Origin: Actinomycetota bacterium
GTDB lineage: Bacteria; Actinomycetota; Thermoleophilia; Gaiellales; Gaiellaceae
Direction of reading: 5' to 3'
Length of the DNA stretch: 13,151 nt
NCBI GenBank assembly: GCA_003170995.1
Contig: PMXT01000160.1
Coordinates: 1-13,151 of the forward strand
Position 1 is the first letter of the stretch, and every line of letters begins with the position of its first letter. Positions 7,258 through 12,458 of this stretch are shown piece by piece. Both the position numbers and the translations under genes were made by a program. The notes under the pieces are model-generated. The model made no database searches. It was not told where the DNA came from and saw only the letters and a list, made by a program, of their open reading frames with translations.

Positions 7258-7289
7258 GCCTCGCCCGTAGCTTCGGCTACGAACGAGGC
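7258..7289. repeat. Long hairpin with TTCG loop after the histidine kinase
   Basis: Arms GCCTCGCCCGTAGC (7258-7271) and GCTACGAACGAGGC (7276-7289) pair at 12 of 14 positions around a TTCG tetraloop, a very stable RNA fold. It lies 81 bases after the kinase stop with no T-run. It could be a REP-like unit or a terminator. Confidence 0.5.
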
Positions 7290-7319
7290 GCTGCGTTCTA
7301 TCCTCGCATCCACCGATCG

Positions 7320-7347
7320 CACCCAGTCGGCGGGTCGTCATTCTGAT
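7320..7347. repeat. Dispersed 28-bp repeat, copy 2
   Basis: Same sequence and orientation as 3-30 with two A/G differences. Weaker similarity (GAG, GTTC, AAG, GC) continues for roughly 15 bases beyond it in both copies, so the unit may be longer and degenerate. Confidence 0.6.
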
Positions 7348-7471
7348 AGAGCGTTCAAGGGCTCTGATCGCCGCTCTCTGACCCGGATAAGCCGCATTTT
7401 TCCTCGTCCGGGGGATGCACCCTACACGTTCTCTGGACGATGCTTGTTACGAGGGGTTGGGGAGCCGTGCA

Positions 7472-7711
7472 ATGTCAGCTGGAAGATCGACTGAAGTAAC
7501 AGCCGAGAAGGGCTTCGGGACGGGTTTGCGCGCGCAACTCGCGCTCCGACGACCGACCGAAGAGTCGCCTGATGCCGAGCTGCTCGCGCTGCTCGAGAGT
7601 GATCTGGGCGAACGCGGCAGCGACTGGTGGGCGAAGCAGCTCGAGCAGTCGGGAGACAAGAAGGTGCCGGTAAAGGAATCGGCAAGCGGACGGCTGCGGG
7701 CCATCAAATAG
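7472..7711 (+). CDS. Small hypothetical protein, first gene of a two-gene operon
   Basis: 79 residues, soluble. I do not recognise the family. A flexible, basic N-terminus (to about residue 27) is followed by an acidic segment likely to be helical (ESPDAELLALLESDLGERGS), then DWWAKQLEQSGDKKVPVKES and a basic tail. ATG 7472 is preceded by GGGGAG at a 7-base distance, better than the upstream in-frame ATG at 7415. The next gene begins 23 bases after its stop on the same strand, so the two are probably one transcription unit. There is no membrane segment or catalytic motif. Confidence 0.65.
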   Translation: MSAGRSTEVTAEKGFGTGLRAQLALRRPTEESPDAELLALLESDLGERGSDWWAKQLEQSGDKKVPVKESASGRLRAIK

Positions 7712-7734
7712 AGACGGAGTTGGGGGGGTTAACG

Positions 7735-8163
7735 ATGGACGCATGGACTGACGAAGGCAGGGTCTACCTCGTCAACGACGAGCCCCTGGCGAAGCTGGGT
7801 TTGATACACGAAGACGACACCACGCCTCAACGAGCCGAGCTCGACGGGAAGAAGGTGCTGATCGACGCCATCTCGGTTTTACTCGAGCGAAGCCGTTTCG
7901 AGGCGGCGACGGCTCTGTACTCCTGCCAGCTCGACCTGGACGTTGCCGATGCTCCCGCTCGCGACGATGCTCCGGTCTGGGTGATCCTGAGAGCGCCGGC
8001 GGAGCTCGTCTACACGCTCGAGAACCTCGAGCGAGACGTGGCCTGGTTCGTACGCGAGGCGATCTCCGAGGCTCTGCCGAACGGCTACCAAGCCTCGGAG
8101 TTTGTCGTGCAGGCGCTTTTCGCGTCAACGACCTACGGCGACGAGGGGCTAGCGGCCGCCTAG
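7735..8163 (+). CDS. Hypothetical protein, second gene of a two-gene operon
   Basis: 142 residues, acidic and soluble, family not recognised. It appears to be a compact alpha/beta protein. A strand-rich start (GRVYLVNDEPLAKLGLI) is followed by a helix with VLIDAISVLLERSRFEAA, a strand pair (ALYSCQLDLDV, VWVILRAPAELVYTL) and a C-terminal helical part (VAWFVREAISEALPNGY). ATG 7735 has a run of seven G six bases upstream and is the first good start; the open frame reaches 7627 only by overlapping the previous gene. It is very likely co-transcribed with the 79-residue protein. A hairpin at 8199-8239 may end the unit. Confidence 0.75.
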   Translation: MDAWTDEGRVYLVNDEPLAKLGLIHEDDTTPQRAELDGKKVLIDAISVLLERSRFEAATALYSCQLDLDVADAPARDDAPVWVILRAPAELVYTLENLERDVAWFVREAISEALPNGYQASEFVVQALFASTTYGDEGLAAA

Positions 8164-8198
8164 GCAATCGATCGCGCCCAGCTGCCACTACAGTGCCA

Positions 8199-8239
8199 CG
8201 AAGCGGAGAGGCTCGCGCGCAGGCGCCTCTTCGTCTTCG
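8199..8239 (+). terminator. Possible terminator hairpin after the two-gene operon
   Basis: CGAAG...GAGAGGC (from 8199) and GCGCCTCTTCGTCTTCG (ending 8239) form an imperfect stem about 35 bases past the stop at 8163. No T-run follows, so a terminator role is only suggested by position and pairing. Confidence 0.35.
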
Positions 8240-8400
8240 ATCTCAGTGGCTTGTTCGGCGTTTCGCTTCATAATTGGACTTGGAAGAGATCGATTCTCGC
8301 TGCGTTCTCAGAACATGTAACCCGAGCGAGACCGGGCGTGTCTGTAACGCGGCGCGAATGGGTAGCTGAGCTAACGAAGAGCCGGGGAGAAGGGACTCCC

Positions 8401-9351
8401 ATGGAAACCCACGTGATTGTCGGAGCCGGACCGGTCGGATCGGCCACGGCGCTGCTCCTGGCCGAAGACGGCGATCACGTTCTGCTCGTCTCGAGGTCGG
8501 GATCGGGCCCGGATCATCCGGGCATCGAGAAGGTGGCGGCCAATGCTGCCAACCGAGCGAACATGCTCCGTCTGTCGGTCGGGGCGACCGCCGTCTACAA
8601 CTGCGCCAACCCCGCGTATCACCGTTGGCCGACCGACTGGCCGCCGATCGCCTCCTCGCTGTTGCAGGCGGCGAAGGAGTGCAACGCCGTACTCGTGACG
8701 ATGAGCAATCTCTACGGCTACGGGCCCGTCAACCACCCGCTGACCGAACGGGACAAACTTGCAGCCACAGGCAAAAAGGGGCGGGTACGAGCGAACATGT
8801 GGGCCGAAGCCAGCGCCGCCTACGACGCCAGCCAGGTGCGCGCCACCGAGGCGCGCGCGTCCACCTTCTTCGGCCCCGGCGAAACGTCGAGCCACTTCGC
8901 GCGGGTGATCCCCCGAGTGCTCGCCGGCAAAACCGTGCGCGTGCTCGGCAACCCCGACGCTCCGCATAGCTGGACCTACGTGCCCGACGTGGCCCGCACG
9001 CTCGTCATTCTCGCCAGCGACGAACGCGCCTGGGGACGGCCTTGGCACGTGCCCACGAACCCGCCACTCTCGCAGCGCGACATGGTTGAGGCGCTGGCGG
9101 ATCTGGCCGGCGTACCCGCCCCGCCGGTGCGCGGGATTCCCCGTTGGGTCGTACAGGCCGGCGGCGTGATCTCTCCGCTGCTACGCGAGTTGCGCGAGGT
9201 GCTCTACCAGTTCGAGCGCCCGTTCGTTCTCGACTCGTCCGCGGCCACGGAGACGTTCGGCCTCCAGCCCACGCCCATGCACGAGGCGCTTTCCGCGACG
9301 CTGGAGTGGTGGAATAGCCGCCAAAAGTCCGCCTCCCTACGGGAGGCATGA
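8401..9351 (+). CDS. Extended-SDR / NAD-dependent epimerase-like protein
   Basis: 316 residues. The Rossmann start is VIVGAGPVGSATALLLAEDG; it has GxGxxG spacing rather than the SDR-typical TGxxGxxG. Typical later features of the epimerase family are VYNCANPAY (65-73), VLVTMSNLYGYGPVNHPLTE (97-116), RASTFFGPGE (153-161), and HSWTYVPDVARTL (189-201) with the NAD-epimerase WTYV-DVA signature. The catalytic Tyr-xxx-Lys pair is not evident: where it should sit, the sequence is KKGRVRANMWAEASAAYDAS. The substrate is therefore unclear and classic catalysis doubtful. ATG 8401 has GGGGAGAAGGGA upstream; the longer open frame from 8251 starts at a poorly supported TTG. The last dozen codons, including the TGA, lie inside palindrome copy B, so the natural C-terminus was probably replaced or extended by the repeat. 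Confidence 0.85.
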   Translation: METHVIVGAGPVGSATALLLAEDGDHVLLVSRSGSGPDHPGIEKVAANAANRANMLRLSVGATAVYNCANPAYHRWPTDWPPIASSLLQAAKECNAVLVTMSNLYGYGPVNHPLTERDKLAATGKKGRVRANMWAEASAAYDASQVRATEARASTFFGPGETSSHFARVIPRVLAGKTVRVLGNPDAPHSWTYVPDVARTLVILASDERAWGRPWHVPTNPPLSQRDMVEALADLAGVPAPPVRGIPRWVVQAGGVISPLLRELREVLYQFERPFVLDSSAATETFGLQPTPMHEALSATLEWWNSRQKSASLREA

Positions 9352-9367
9352 CGACTTTTGGCGGCTA
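9315..9367. repeat. AAAAGTC-family palindrome, copy B, overlapping the SDR stop codon
   Basis: Perfect 15-bp arms TAGCCGCCAAAAGTC (9315-9329) and GACTTTTGGCGGCTA (9353-9367) surround a 7-bp inner stem GCCTCCC/GGGAGGC with a TAC loop and an extra ATGAC on the right side. The TGA within ATGAC is the SDR stop codon. It has the same layout as copy A. Confidence 0.8.
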
Positions 9368-9406
9368 ACTTGCGCCGGCTAGCTAAAAGTTGAGAATCGT
9401 CCGCAA

Positions 9407-9747
9407 CTACAGCAGCGCCGGCCCGAGAATCACCACGAACATGGCCGGGAAGATGAAGATCGCGGTCGGGAAGAGCATCTTGATCGGGGCCTTGGCGGCC
9501 ATCTCTTCGGCGGCGGCCTGGCGCTTGAGCCGGCTGTCGGTGGCCTGCACGCGCAGGATGCGGCCGAGCGAGATGCCGAGCTGGTCGGCCTGGATGAGCG
9601 AGCGCACGAAGGCCGAGATCTCGCGCGTGTCCAGGCGCTGAGCGAGCTTCTTGAGCGCCTCGGGACGGCCCCCGAGCCGATGCGCATCTCACCCAACATC
9701 ATCAGCTTGCTGATCGCCACGTCGAAGGAGAGCCCGGTCTCGACCAT
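9407..9747 (-). pseudogene. Decayed TadC-like type II secretion F domain protein
   Basis: Remnant of an inner-membrane platform protein of the Tad/Flp pilus (type II secretion F family). The 3' part (9407-9673 region) reads RPEALKKLAQRLDTREISAFVRSLIQADQLGISLGRILRVQA..., continues to APIKMLFPTAIFIFPAMFVVILGPALL and then stops; this is a normal TadC C-terminus with its last membrane helix. The 5' part is in another frame: MVETGLSFDVAISKL is followed directly by MMLGEMRIG. So about 15-20 residues normally between them are missing, and a one-base frameshift lies near 9670-9680. A stop two codons before the ATG and the absence of the first helices show 5' truncation. Three independent lesions make a functional product very unlikely. 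Confidence 0.85.
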
Positions 9748-9799
9748 CGACTACCCCCGCGCGACGCCGATCCCCCCTCGATTGCTCACTTTCCTCCTC

Positions 9800-9845
9800 A
9801 AAAAAAGCAACCGGGGCGGGCCTTCCGCACCAGAAAGGCCGGCCC
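9800..9845 (-). terminator. Intrinsic terminator of the pilin-like gene
   Basis: On the minus strand, GGGCCGGCCTT and AAGGCCCGCCC (plus-strand arms 9835-9845 and 9814-9824) pair at 10 of 11 positions. Seven bases later a run of seven T follows (A-run at 9800-9806 on the plus strand). It lies about 40 bases after the stop of the reading frame at 9883-10044, in the right direction to end that transcript. Confidence 0.6.
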
Positions 9846-9882
9846 ACAGTTCGGGCGTCCAAGTCGGCATCGAACCTGCCGC

Positions 9883-10044
9883 TTACCGAGCGGCAGACGA
9901 AGCACCGCCGGAGAGGATCACGAATGTTGCCGTAACGTCGATCGTAGTCTCATCGAGAACGACCGCGCACTCGACGACCGTGTGTCCAGCCTCGCGCTTG
10001 CGGCTTGAGCAACCAGACAGGCTGGTCATCAATAGCGGCTTCAT
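9883..10044 (-). CDS. Short Flp-pilin-like reading frame, possibly decayed
   Basis: 53 residues. The segment REAGHTVVECAVVLDETTID followed by VTATFVILSGGAS resembles the prepilin start of Flp/TadE-type pilins (E.GQT.VEYA.VL..I.I....F..LSG). It includes the Glu five residues into the mature chain. Departures are Cys for the usual Tyr and a charged DET inside what should be the hydrophobic helix, which suggests decay or a divergent protein. ATG 10044 has a strong GAGGGGGA seven bases upstream, and a terminator follows at 9845-9800, so it looks like a real transcription unit. The adjacent tadC remnant on the same strand supports a former Tad pilus locus. The similarity is from reading only, and the call is tentative. 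Confidence 0.4.
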   Translation of the reverse strand: MKPLLMTSLSGCSSRKREAGHTVVECAVVLDETTIDVTATFVILSGGASSAAR

Positions 10045-10520
10045 TCGTGTTCCCCCTCATCCCCCCCGGCGGATCTTTGTGACAGTCAGCGATTCCTCGT
10101 TTTGCTCTAGCCGGTGCCCACGCTTTTCCCAAGGCACGACAGAAAGAGACGTGCCTGAGCGCAGAACGAGAGACGAAAATAAGCCCCCAGATCTGTCTCA
10201 TCGTTAAACACGTGCGGTGCGCTCAGATACATCACGCCGTAAAACCTCCCCCTTGCGTTTCTTGGCGTGCCGCGGCGCCGTGTTTCGTTGCGCTCTTTCA
10301 TCGGAGAGAGGCGCTTTGCCTCCAAATCCCCCAAGGCAGGGATTCCAGGGATTTTTCACTCGTTCTGGCAATCGTGATTGCGATTCCCCCTCATCGGCGG
10401 AACCACGCAAAGCCGAGACGATCTCATTGTGAGAGAAGTCCCGTCACGGCCGGGGACAATTGGCTATCCGCACCGGAGCTGAACGTCTTCGGCGCCGATG
10501 TGAATCAGGGGGAGCCCAAG
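10045..10520. other. Non-coding region between the pilin-like frame and the 45-residue ORF
   Basis: No gene supported; the open frames are low-complexity and lack start signals. Visible structure includes CTGAGCGCA/TGCGCTCAG inverted arms about 55 bases apart around 10155-10226, a GCAATC/GATTGC pair at 10368-10381, and a GTCCC/GGGAC pair around 10438-10457. The plus-strand 12-mer TTCCCCCTCATC occurs at 10050-10061 and 10384-10395, in both cases followed by GGCGGA. The first copy is the complement of the pilin-like ribosome binding site, so part of that leader may be duplicated. Confidence 0.4.
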
Positions 10521-10658
10521 ATGAAGAAGAGACAGGAGCCCGCGCGTAAGCAGGAGGGCAAAAGTCGGTCCGTGCGCGTCGCGCACGAGATCGCCCGCCG
10601 CCGACTTCTCGCGCGGTGCCTCTGGGCTCATCGGCAACGACACAGAGTAGAGGTCTAG
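10521..10658 (+). CDS. Small very basic hypothetical protein
   Basis: 45 residues with 15 Lys/Arg, three His and only four Glu; starts MKKRQEPARKQEGK and ends RQRHRVEV. No family recognised; the composition would suit nucleic-acid binding. Support for a gene: AGGGGGAG six bases before the ATG, and a perfect 20-base palindrome nine bases after the stop. Against: it is short, and bases 10561-10610 form an inverted repeat (AAAAGTCGG/CCGACTTCT around a 7-bp hairpin) much like the AAAAGTC palindromes. The frame could therefore be an accident of a repeat element. Confidence 0.4.
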   Translation: MKKRQEPARKQEGKSRSVRVAHEIARRRLLARCLWAHRQRHRVEV

Positions 10659-10666
10659 GAGCGGGG

Positions 10667-10686
10667 AGAACCGGCATGCCGGTTCT
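10667..10686. terminator. Perfect 20-base palindrome after the small basic ORF
   Basis: AGAACCGGCA followed directly by TGCCGGTTCT. It lies nine bases past the 10658 stop. No T-run follows beyond TTCTGCTCTTCC, so it may be a terminator or a binding site for a dimeric regulator. Confidence 0.4.
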
Positions 10687-10801
10687 GCTCTTCCGCAGCA
10701 AATTCGTGCTCCGCCGGGCGAAAACCTAAGGGCCTATTCCGGTAGGGATCTGCGCTCGAGGGGGTCGAGCCGTGGATGCCAGGGGCCAGACGGGCCGTGA
10801 A

Positions 10802-10820
10802 GTCGCACTGGTAGTGCGAC
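10802..10820. other. Perfect hairpin downstream of the 109-residue gene
   Basis: GTCGCACT-GGT-AGTGCGAC, 70 bases past the stop of the minus-strand gene at 10890, in otherwise featureless DNA (10687-10889). It may help end that transcript, but there is no T-run on the minus strand. Confidence 0.35.
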
Positions 10821-10889
10821 AAGGGACTCGGGTGGCCGCTGGCGCCGCGGATCGGCCGCATCGGGCGTAGAGGCCTAACGAGATAGGTC

Positions 10890-11219
10890 CTAAGCGACCA
10901 ATTCGGCCTCGATCAGCTCGAGCGCCTCGCGCGGTAGGTTCTCTACTCCCCCCTCGCTGAGCCTGACGATCACGTTCTCCGGTTCGTTGGCATACCAGCC
11001 GAGAATCACGCCCTCCGATCCAATCGGGGTTCCTTCCAAATCTTTTTTCAGACGCACGGCGTCGCGCGCCTTGAGGATCGCTCCGCTGAAGACAGGCGCC
11101 CAGGGCATGGCGAGTGCCAAGTCGGACTTCTGTGCTGTCAGCTGGGCGAGCGCGGCTTGCCGGCAATCGAAGTTGCTGCGGCTACCAGATGCGGCCTGGT
11201 TCTCGATGCGGAACAACAT
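10890..11219 (-). CDS. Small hypothetical protein with SH3-like C-terminal half
   Basis: 109 residues. The C-terminal half (about 50-107: ARDAVRLKKDLEGTPIGSEG, VILGWYANEPENVIVRLSEGG, VENLPREALELIEAE) has the look of small beta-barrel proteins of the DUF4926/KOW-like kind (a DxVxLxxDLxxxxxGxxGxVxxxY pattern). That assignment is by eye only. The N-terminal 45 residues are not recognisable. ATG 11219 is preceded by AGGGAGGT, a strong site three bases before the start; an internal ATG (residue 38) could give a shorter form holding just the barrel. It is divergent from the ArfB-like gene, and a hairpin lies downstream at 10802-10820. Confidence 0.7.
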   Translation of the reverse strand: MLFRIENQAASGSRSNFDCRQAALAQLTAQKSDLALAMPWAPVFSGAILKARDAVRLKKDLEGTPIGSEGVILGWYANEPENVIVRLSEGGVENLPREALELIEAELVA

Positions 11220-11313
11220 CTACCTCCCTGAGAAACACACGTTGCTTTTTCCACGACCCGCGTCGAGCAGGCCAGCCGAGTCGGAGATGTGCGGCGACCG
11301 ACGGGCTGAGCCT

Positions 11314-11341
11314 TTGATCGGCTGGAGAGAAGCGTTATATA
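11314..11341 (+). promoter_or_regulatory. Candidate sigma-70-type promoter for the ArfB-like gene
   Basis: TTGATC (11314-11319), a 16-base spacer, then TATATA (11336-11341) in an AT-rich patch unusual for this window. Transcription would start near 11349, leaving a leader of about 70-105 bases before the release-factor gene. Judged by consensus only. Confidence 0.4.
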
Positions 11342-11455
11342 TCCCCCAGTCAAGGTAGCGTCGCTAGAAGATCGTGACCGCGCGCCCGAGACGCACGCCG
11401 CCCTGCGATCATCTGGGAGATGGAACCGAGGAAGCCCGGCGAGCGGGAGGTGAGT

Positions 11456-11857
11456 GTGAATACGCTGAGGCGAGCGCTCGAGATCGCGCGCGCCGAGATG
11501 GGCTACCGCGCCTCGCGCTCGAGCGGGCCTGGCGGCCAGCACGCTCAGAAGAACGAGACGCGAATCGAGGCCTTTCTCGAGCTCGACTCCTGCTCGCTCG
11601 ATGAACCGGCGAAGATCCTCTTGCGCGAGCGCTTCGGTCGAACGGTGCGCGCCGTCTCGCAGGACGAGCGCAGCCAGCTCCGCAATCGCGAGCTCGCACG
11701 CGAGCGGCTATTGGAGAAGATCCGCCTCGCGCTCGAGCCCGTGGCGAAACGCACCGCCACCAAGCCCTCGCGCTCTGCGATCCTGCGCCGCCTGACGGCA
11801 AAGCGGCACCGCTCTCTCGCCAAGCGCCGGCGGCGCCCGCCCGGCGCCGAAGAGTGA
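11456..11857 (+). CDS. arfB: ArfB/YaeJ-type peptidyl-tRNA hydrolase for ribosome rescue
   Basis: Release-factor-like protein of 133 residues that lacks stop-codon recognition domains. It frees peptides from ribosomes stalled without a stop codon. The catalytic GGQ is at 26-28 in RASRSSGPGGQHAQKNETRIE. The family's basic tail follows (KRTATKPSRSAILRRLTAKRHRSLAKRRRRP, about 98-128); in ArfB/ICT1 this tail enters the empty mRNA channel. The residues after GGQ (HAQKNET) differ from the common HVNKVxS, so it may belong to a less studied branch. The tail makes an RF2 fragment unlikely. Start: GTG 11456 has GGGAGG five bases upstream. ATG 11420 gives 145 residues, but its GGGAG touches the start codon. 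A candidate promoter lies at 11314-11341 and a hairpin terminator at 11886-11907. Confidence 0.85.
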   Translation: MNTLRRALEIARAEMGYRASRSSGPGGQHAQKNETRIEAFLELDSCSLDEPAKILLRERFGRTVRAVSQDERSQLRNRELARERLLEKIRLALEPVAKRTATKPSRSAILRRLTAKRHRSLAKRRRRPPGAEE

Positions 11858-11885
11858 GCCGGCACCGCTAGCGGGTCTTGGCGCG

Positions 11886-11907
11886 CGCCTCGTTTGTTTG
11901 CAAGCGA
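11886..11907 (+). terminator. Hairpin after the ArfB-like gene
   Basis: CCTCGTTTG-TTTG-CAAGCGAGG, nine pairs with one G-T wobble, 28 bases past the stop. No clean T-run follows, so it is a likely but unproven terminator. Confidence 0.45.
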
Positions 11908-12067
11908 GGTCTCCGTTCGCTTCCCCGTGACGGCGACCGTCATATTTGCTCTCTTCACGACTGTGGCGACGAATCGCGCTCGCCACATCGATCGCGACAG
12001 TCTGGCTGCCGCTGGGCGCGTAACACCGCTCGCGCGGTGCGGCGAGAAGAAGCGTTCGTCTCACCCG

Positions 12068-12073
12068 TATACT
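12068..12073 (+). promoter_or_regulatory. Candidate -10 box of the tRNA-Lys gene
   Basis: TATACT lies 27 bases before the tRNA 5' end, a normal distance for a tRNA promoter. No good -35 hexamer is present at 16-18 bases. A CACCGC/GCGGTG hairpin sits just upstream (12024-12039). Confidence 0.35.
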
Positions 12074-12099
12074 CGAAGCCGTCCGAGCAACCCGGATAC

Positions 12100-12172
12100 G
12101 GGCCGTTAGCTCAGTTGGTAGAGCAGGGGACTTTTAATCCCAAGGTCACAGGTTCGAATCCTGTACGGCCCA
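12100..12172 (+). tRNA. tRNA-Lys (anticodon TTT)
   Basis: Complete cloverleaf of 73 bases. Acceptor arms GGGCCGT and ACGGCCC with discriminator A; D arm GCTC-AGTTGGTA-GAGC; anticodon loop CTTTTAA with TTT at 12133-12135; variable AGGTC; T arm ACAGG-TTCGAAT-CCTGT. The outermost anticodon-stem pair is G-A. The 3' CCA is not encoded (TCC follows), so it would be added after transcription. It decodes AAA and AAG. Confidence 0.97.
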
Positions 12173-12458
12173 TCCACTAAATGCCTGCTTATAGGCAAGT
12201 TCATTCAGGAACCGGCGCAGGGTTAGATGTGCGGGTCAAGTAATGGGTCAAGATTCTCACTCCTTGACTACGCGCCGCCAGCTATCTCGCTAACATAAAA
12301 AGTGGACCAACAAACGGGGTCAGGTCAGGTGCCGCGCACCGGTCAGCGCGGATCTTCATCTGTCGGGCTTCTTGTTGGCTGATGGATAAAGATTCCGGTG
12401 CTCTACACGGAAAGTGCCATACTCATATAGTGCTCTCTGCGTCCAAACAGGGAACCCC
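12173..12458. other. Non-coding, less GC-rich region between tRNA-Lys and the RCC1-repeat gene
   Basis: No gene seen. Contents: a TGCCT/AGGCA hairpin at 12182-12197; the 8-mer GGGTCAAG twice (12233-12240, 12245-12252), the second copy forming a GTCAAG/CTTGAC hairpin (12247-12268); and GGTGC-CGC-GCACC at 12328-12340 flanked by GGTCAGG-type repeats that resemble REP-like sequences. The change in composition directly after a tRNA 3' end would fit an old integration site, but no integrase or second copy of the tRNA end is visible. Confidence 0.4.
12402..12431 (+). promoter_or_regulatory. Candidate promoter of the RCC1-repeat gene
   Basis: TCTACA (12402-12407), an 18-base spacer, then TATAGT (12426-12431). 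Transcription would begin about 20 bases before the ATG at 12459. Consensus match only. Confidence 0.4.

Larger units (their letters stand above)
7177..7471. other. Non-coding gap between the kinase and the unknown two-gene operon
   Basis: No gene seen. It holds a long UUCG-loop hairpin (7258-7289) and copy 2 of the dispersed repeat (7320-7347), which is followed by AGAGCG/CGCTCT-type inverted sequence. An open frame in phase with the next gene reaches back to an ATG at 7415, but that ATG lacks a good ribosome binding site. Confidence 0.5.

Noticed and set aside
9883..10200. Possible c-di-GMP (GEMM-I) riboswitch ahead of the pilin-like frame: minus strand has GAGCAAAACGA, a GGAA tetraloop closed by CGA/TCG, then CACAAAG.
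   Set aside because: The core differs from ACGCAAAGCC at key bases, and too few bases remain before the start codon for the second helix of the aptamer.
9680..10207. Plus-strand 175-residue frame across the tadC/pilin region.
   Set aside because: It runs antisense to recognisable tadC remains and a terminator and shows no domain.
10396..10415. ACGCAAAGCC on the plus strand, the GEMM-I signature, upstream of the 45-residue ORF.
   Set aside because: The preceding GCAAACC strand, GNRA-capped stem and following helix could not be found; a 10-base match alone is weak. An Infernal scan with the GEMM model would decide.
10212..10658. Longer 148-residue version of the small basic ORF.
   Set aside because: The upstream part is low-complexity, crosses hairpins and has no ribosome binding site, whereas ATG 10521 has a strong one.
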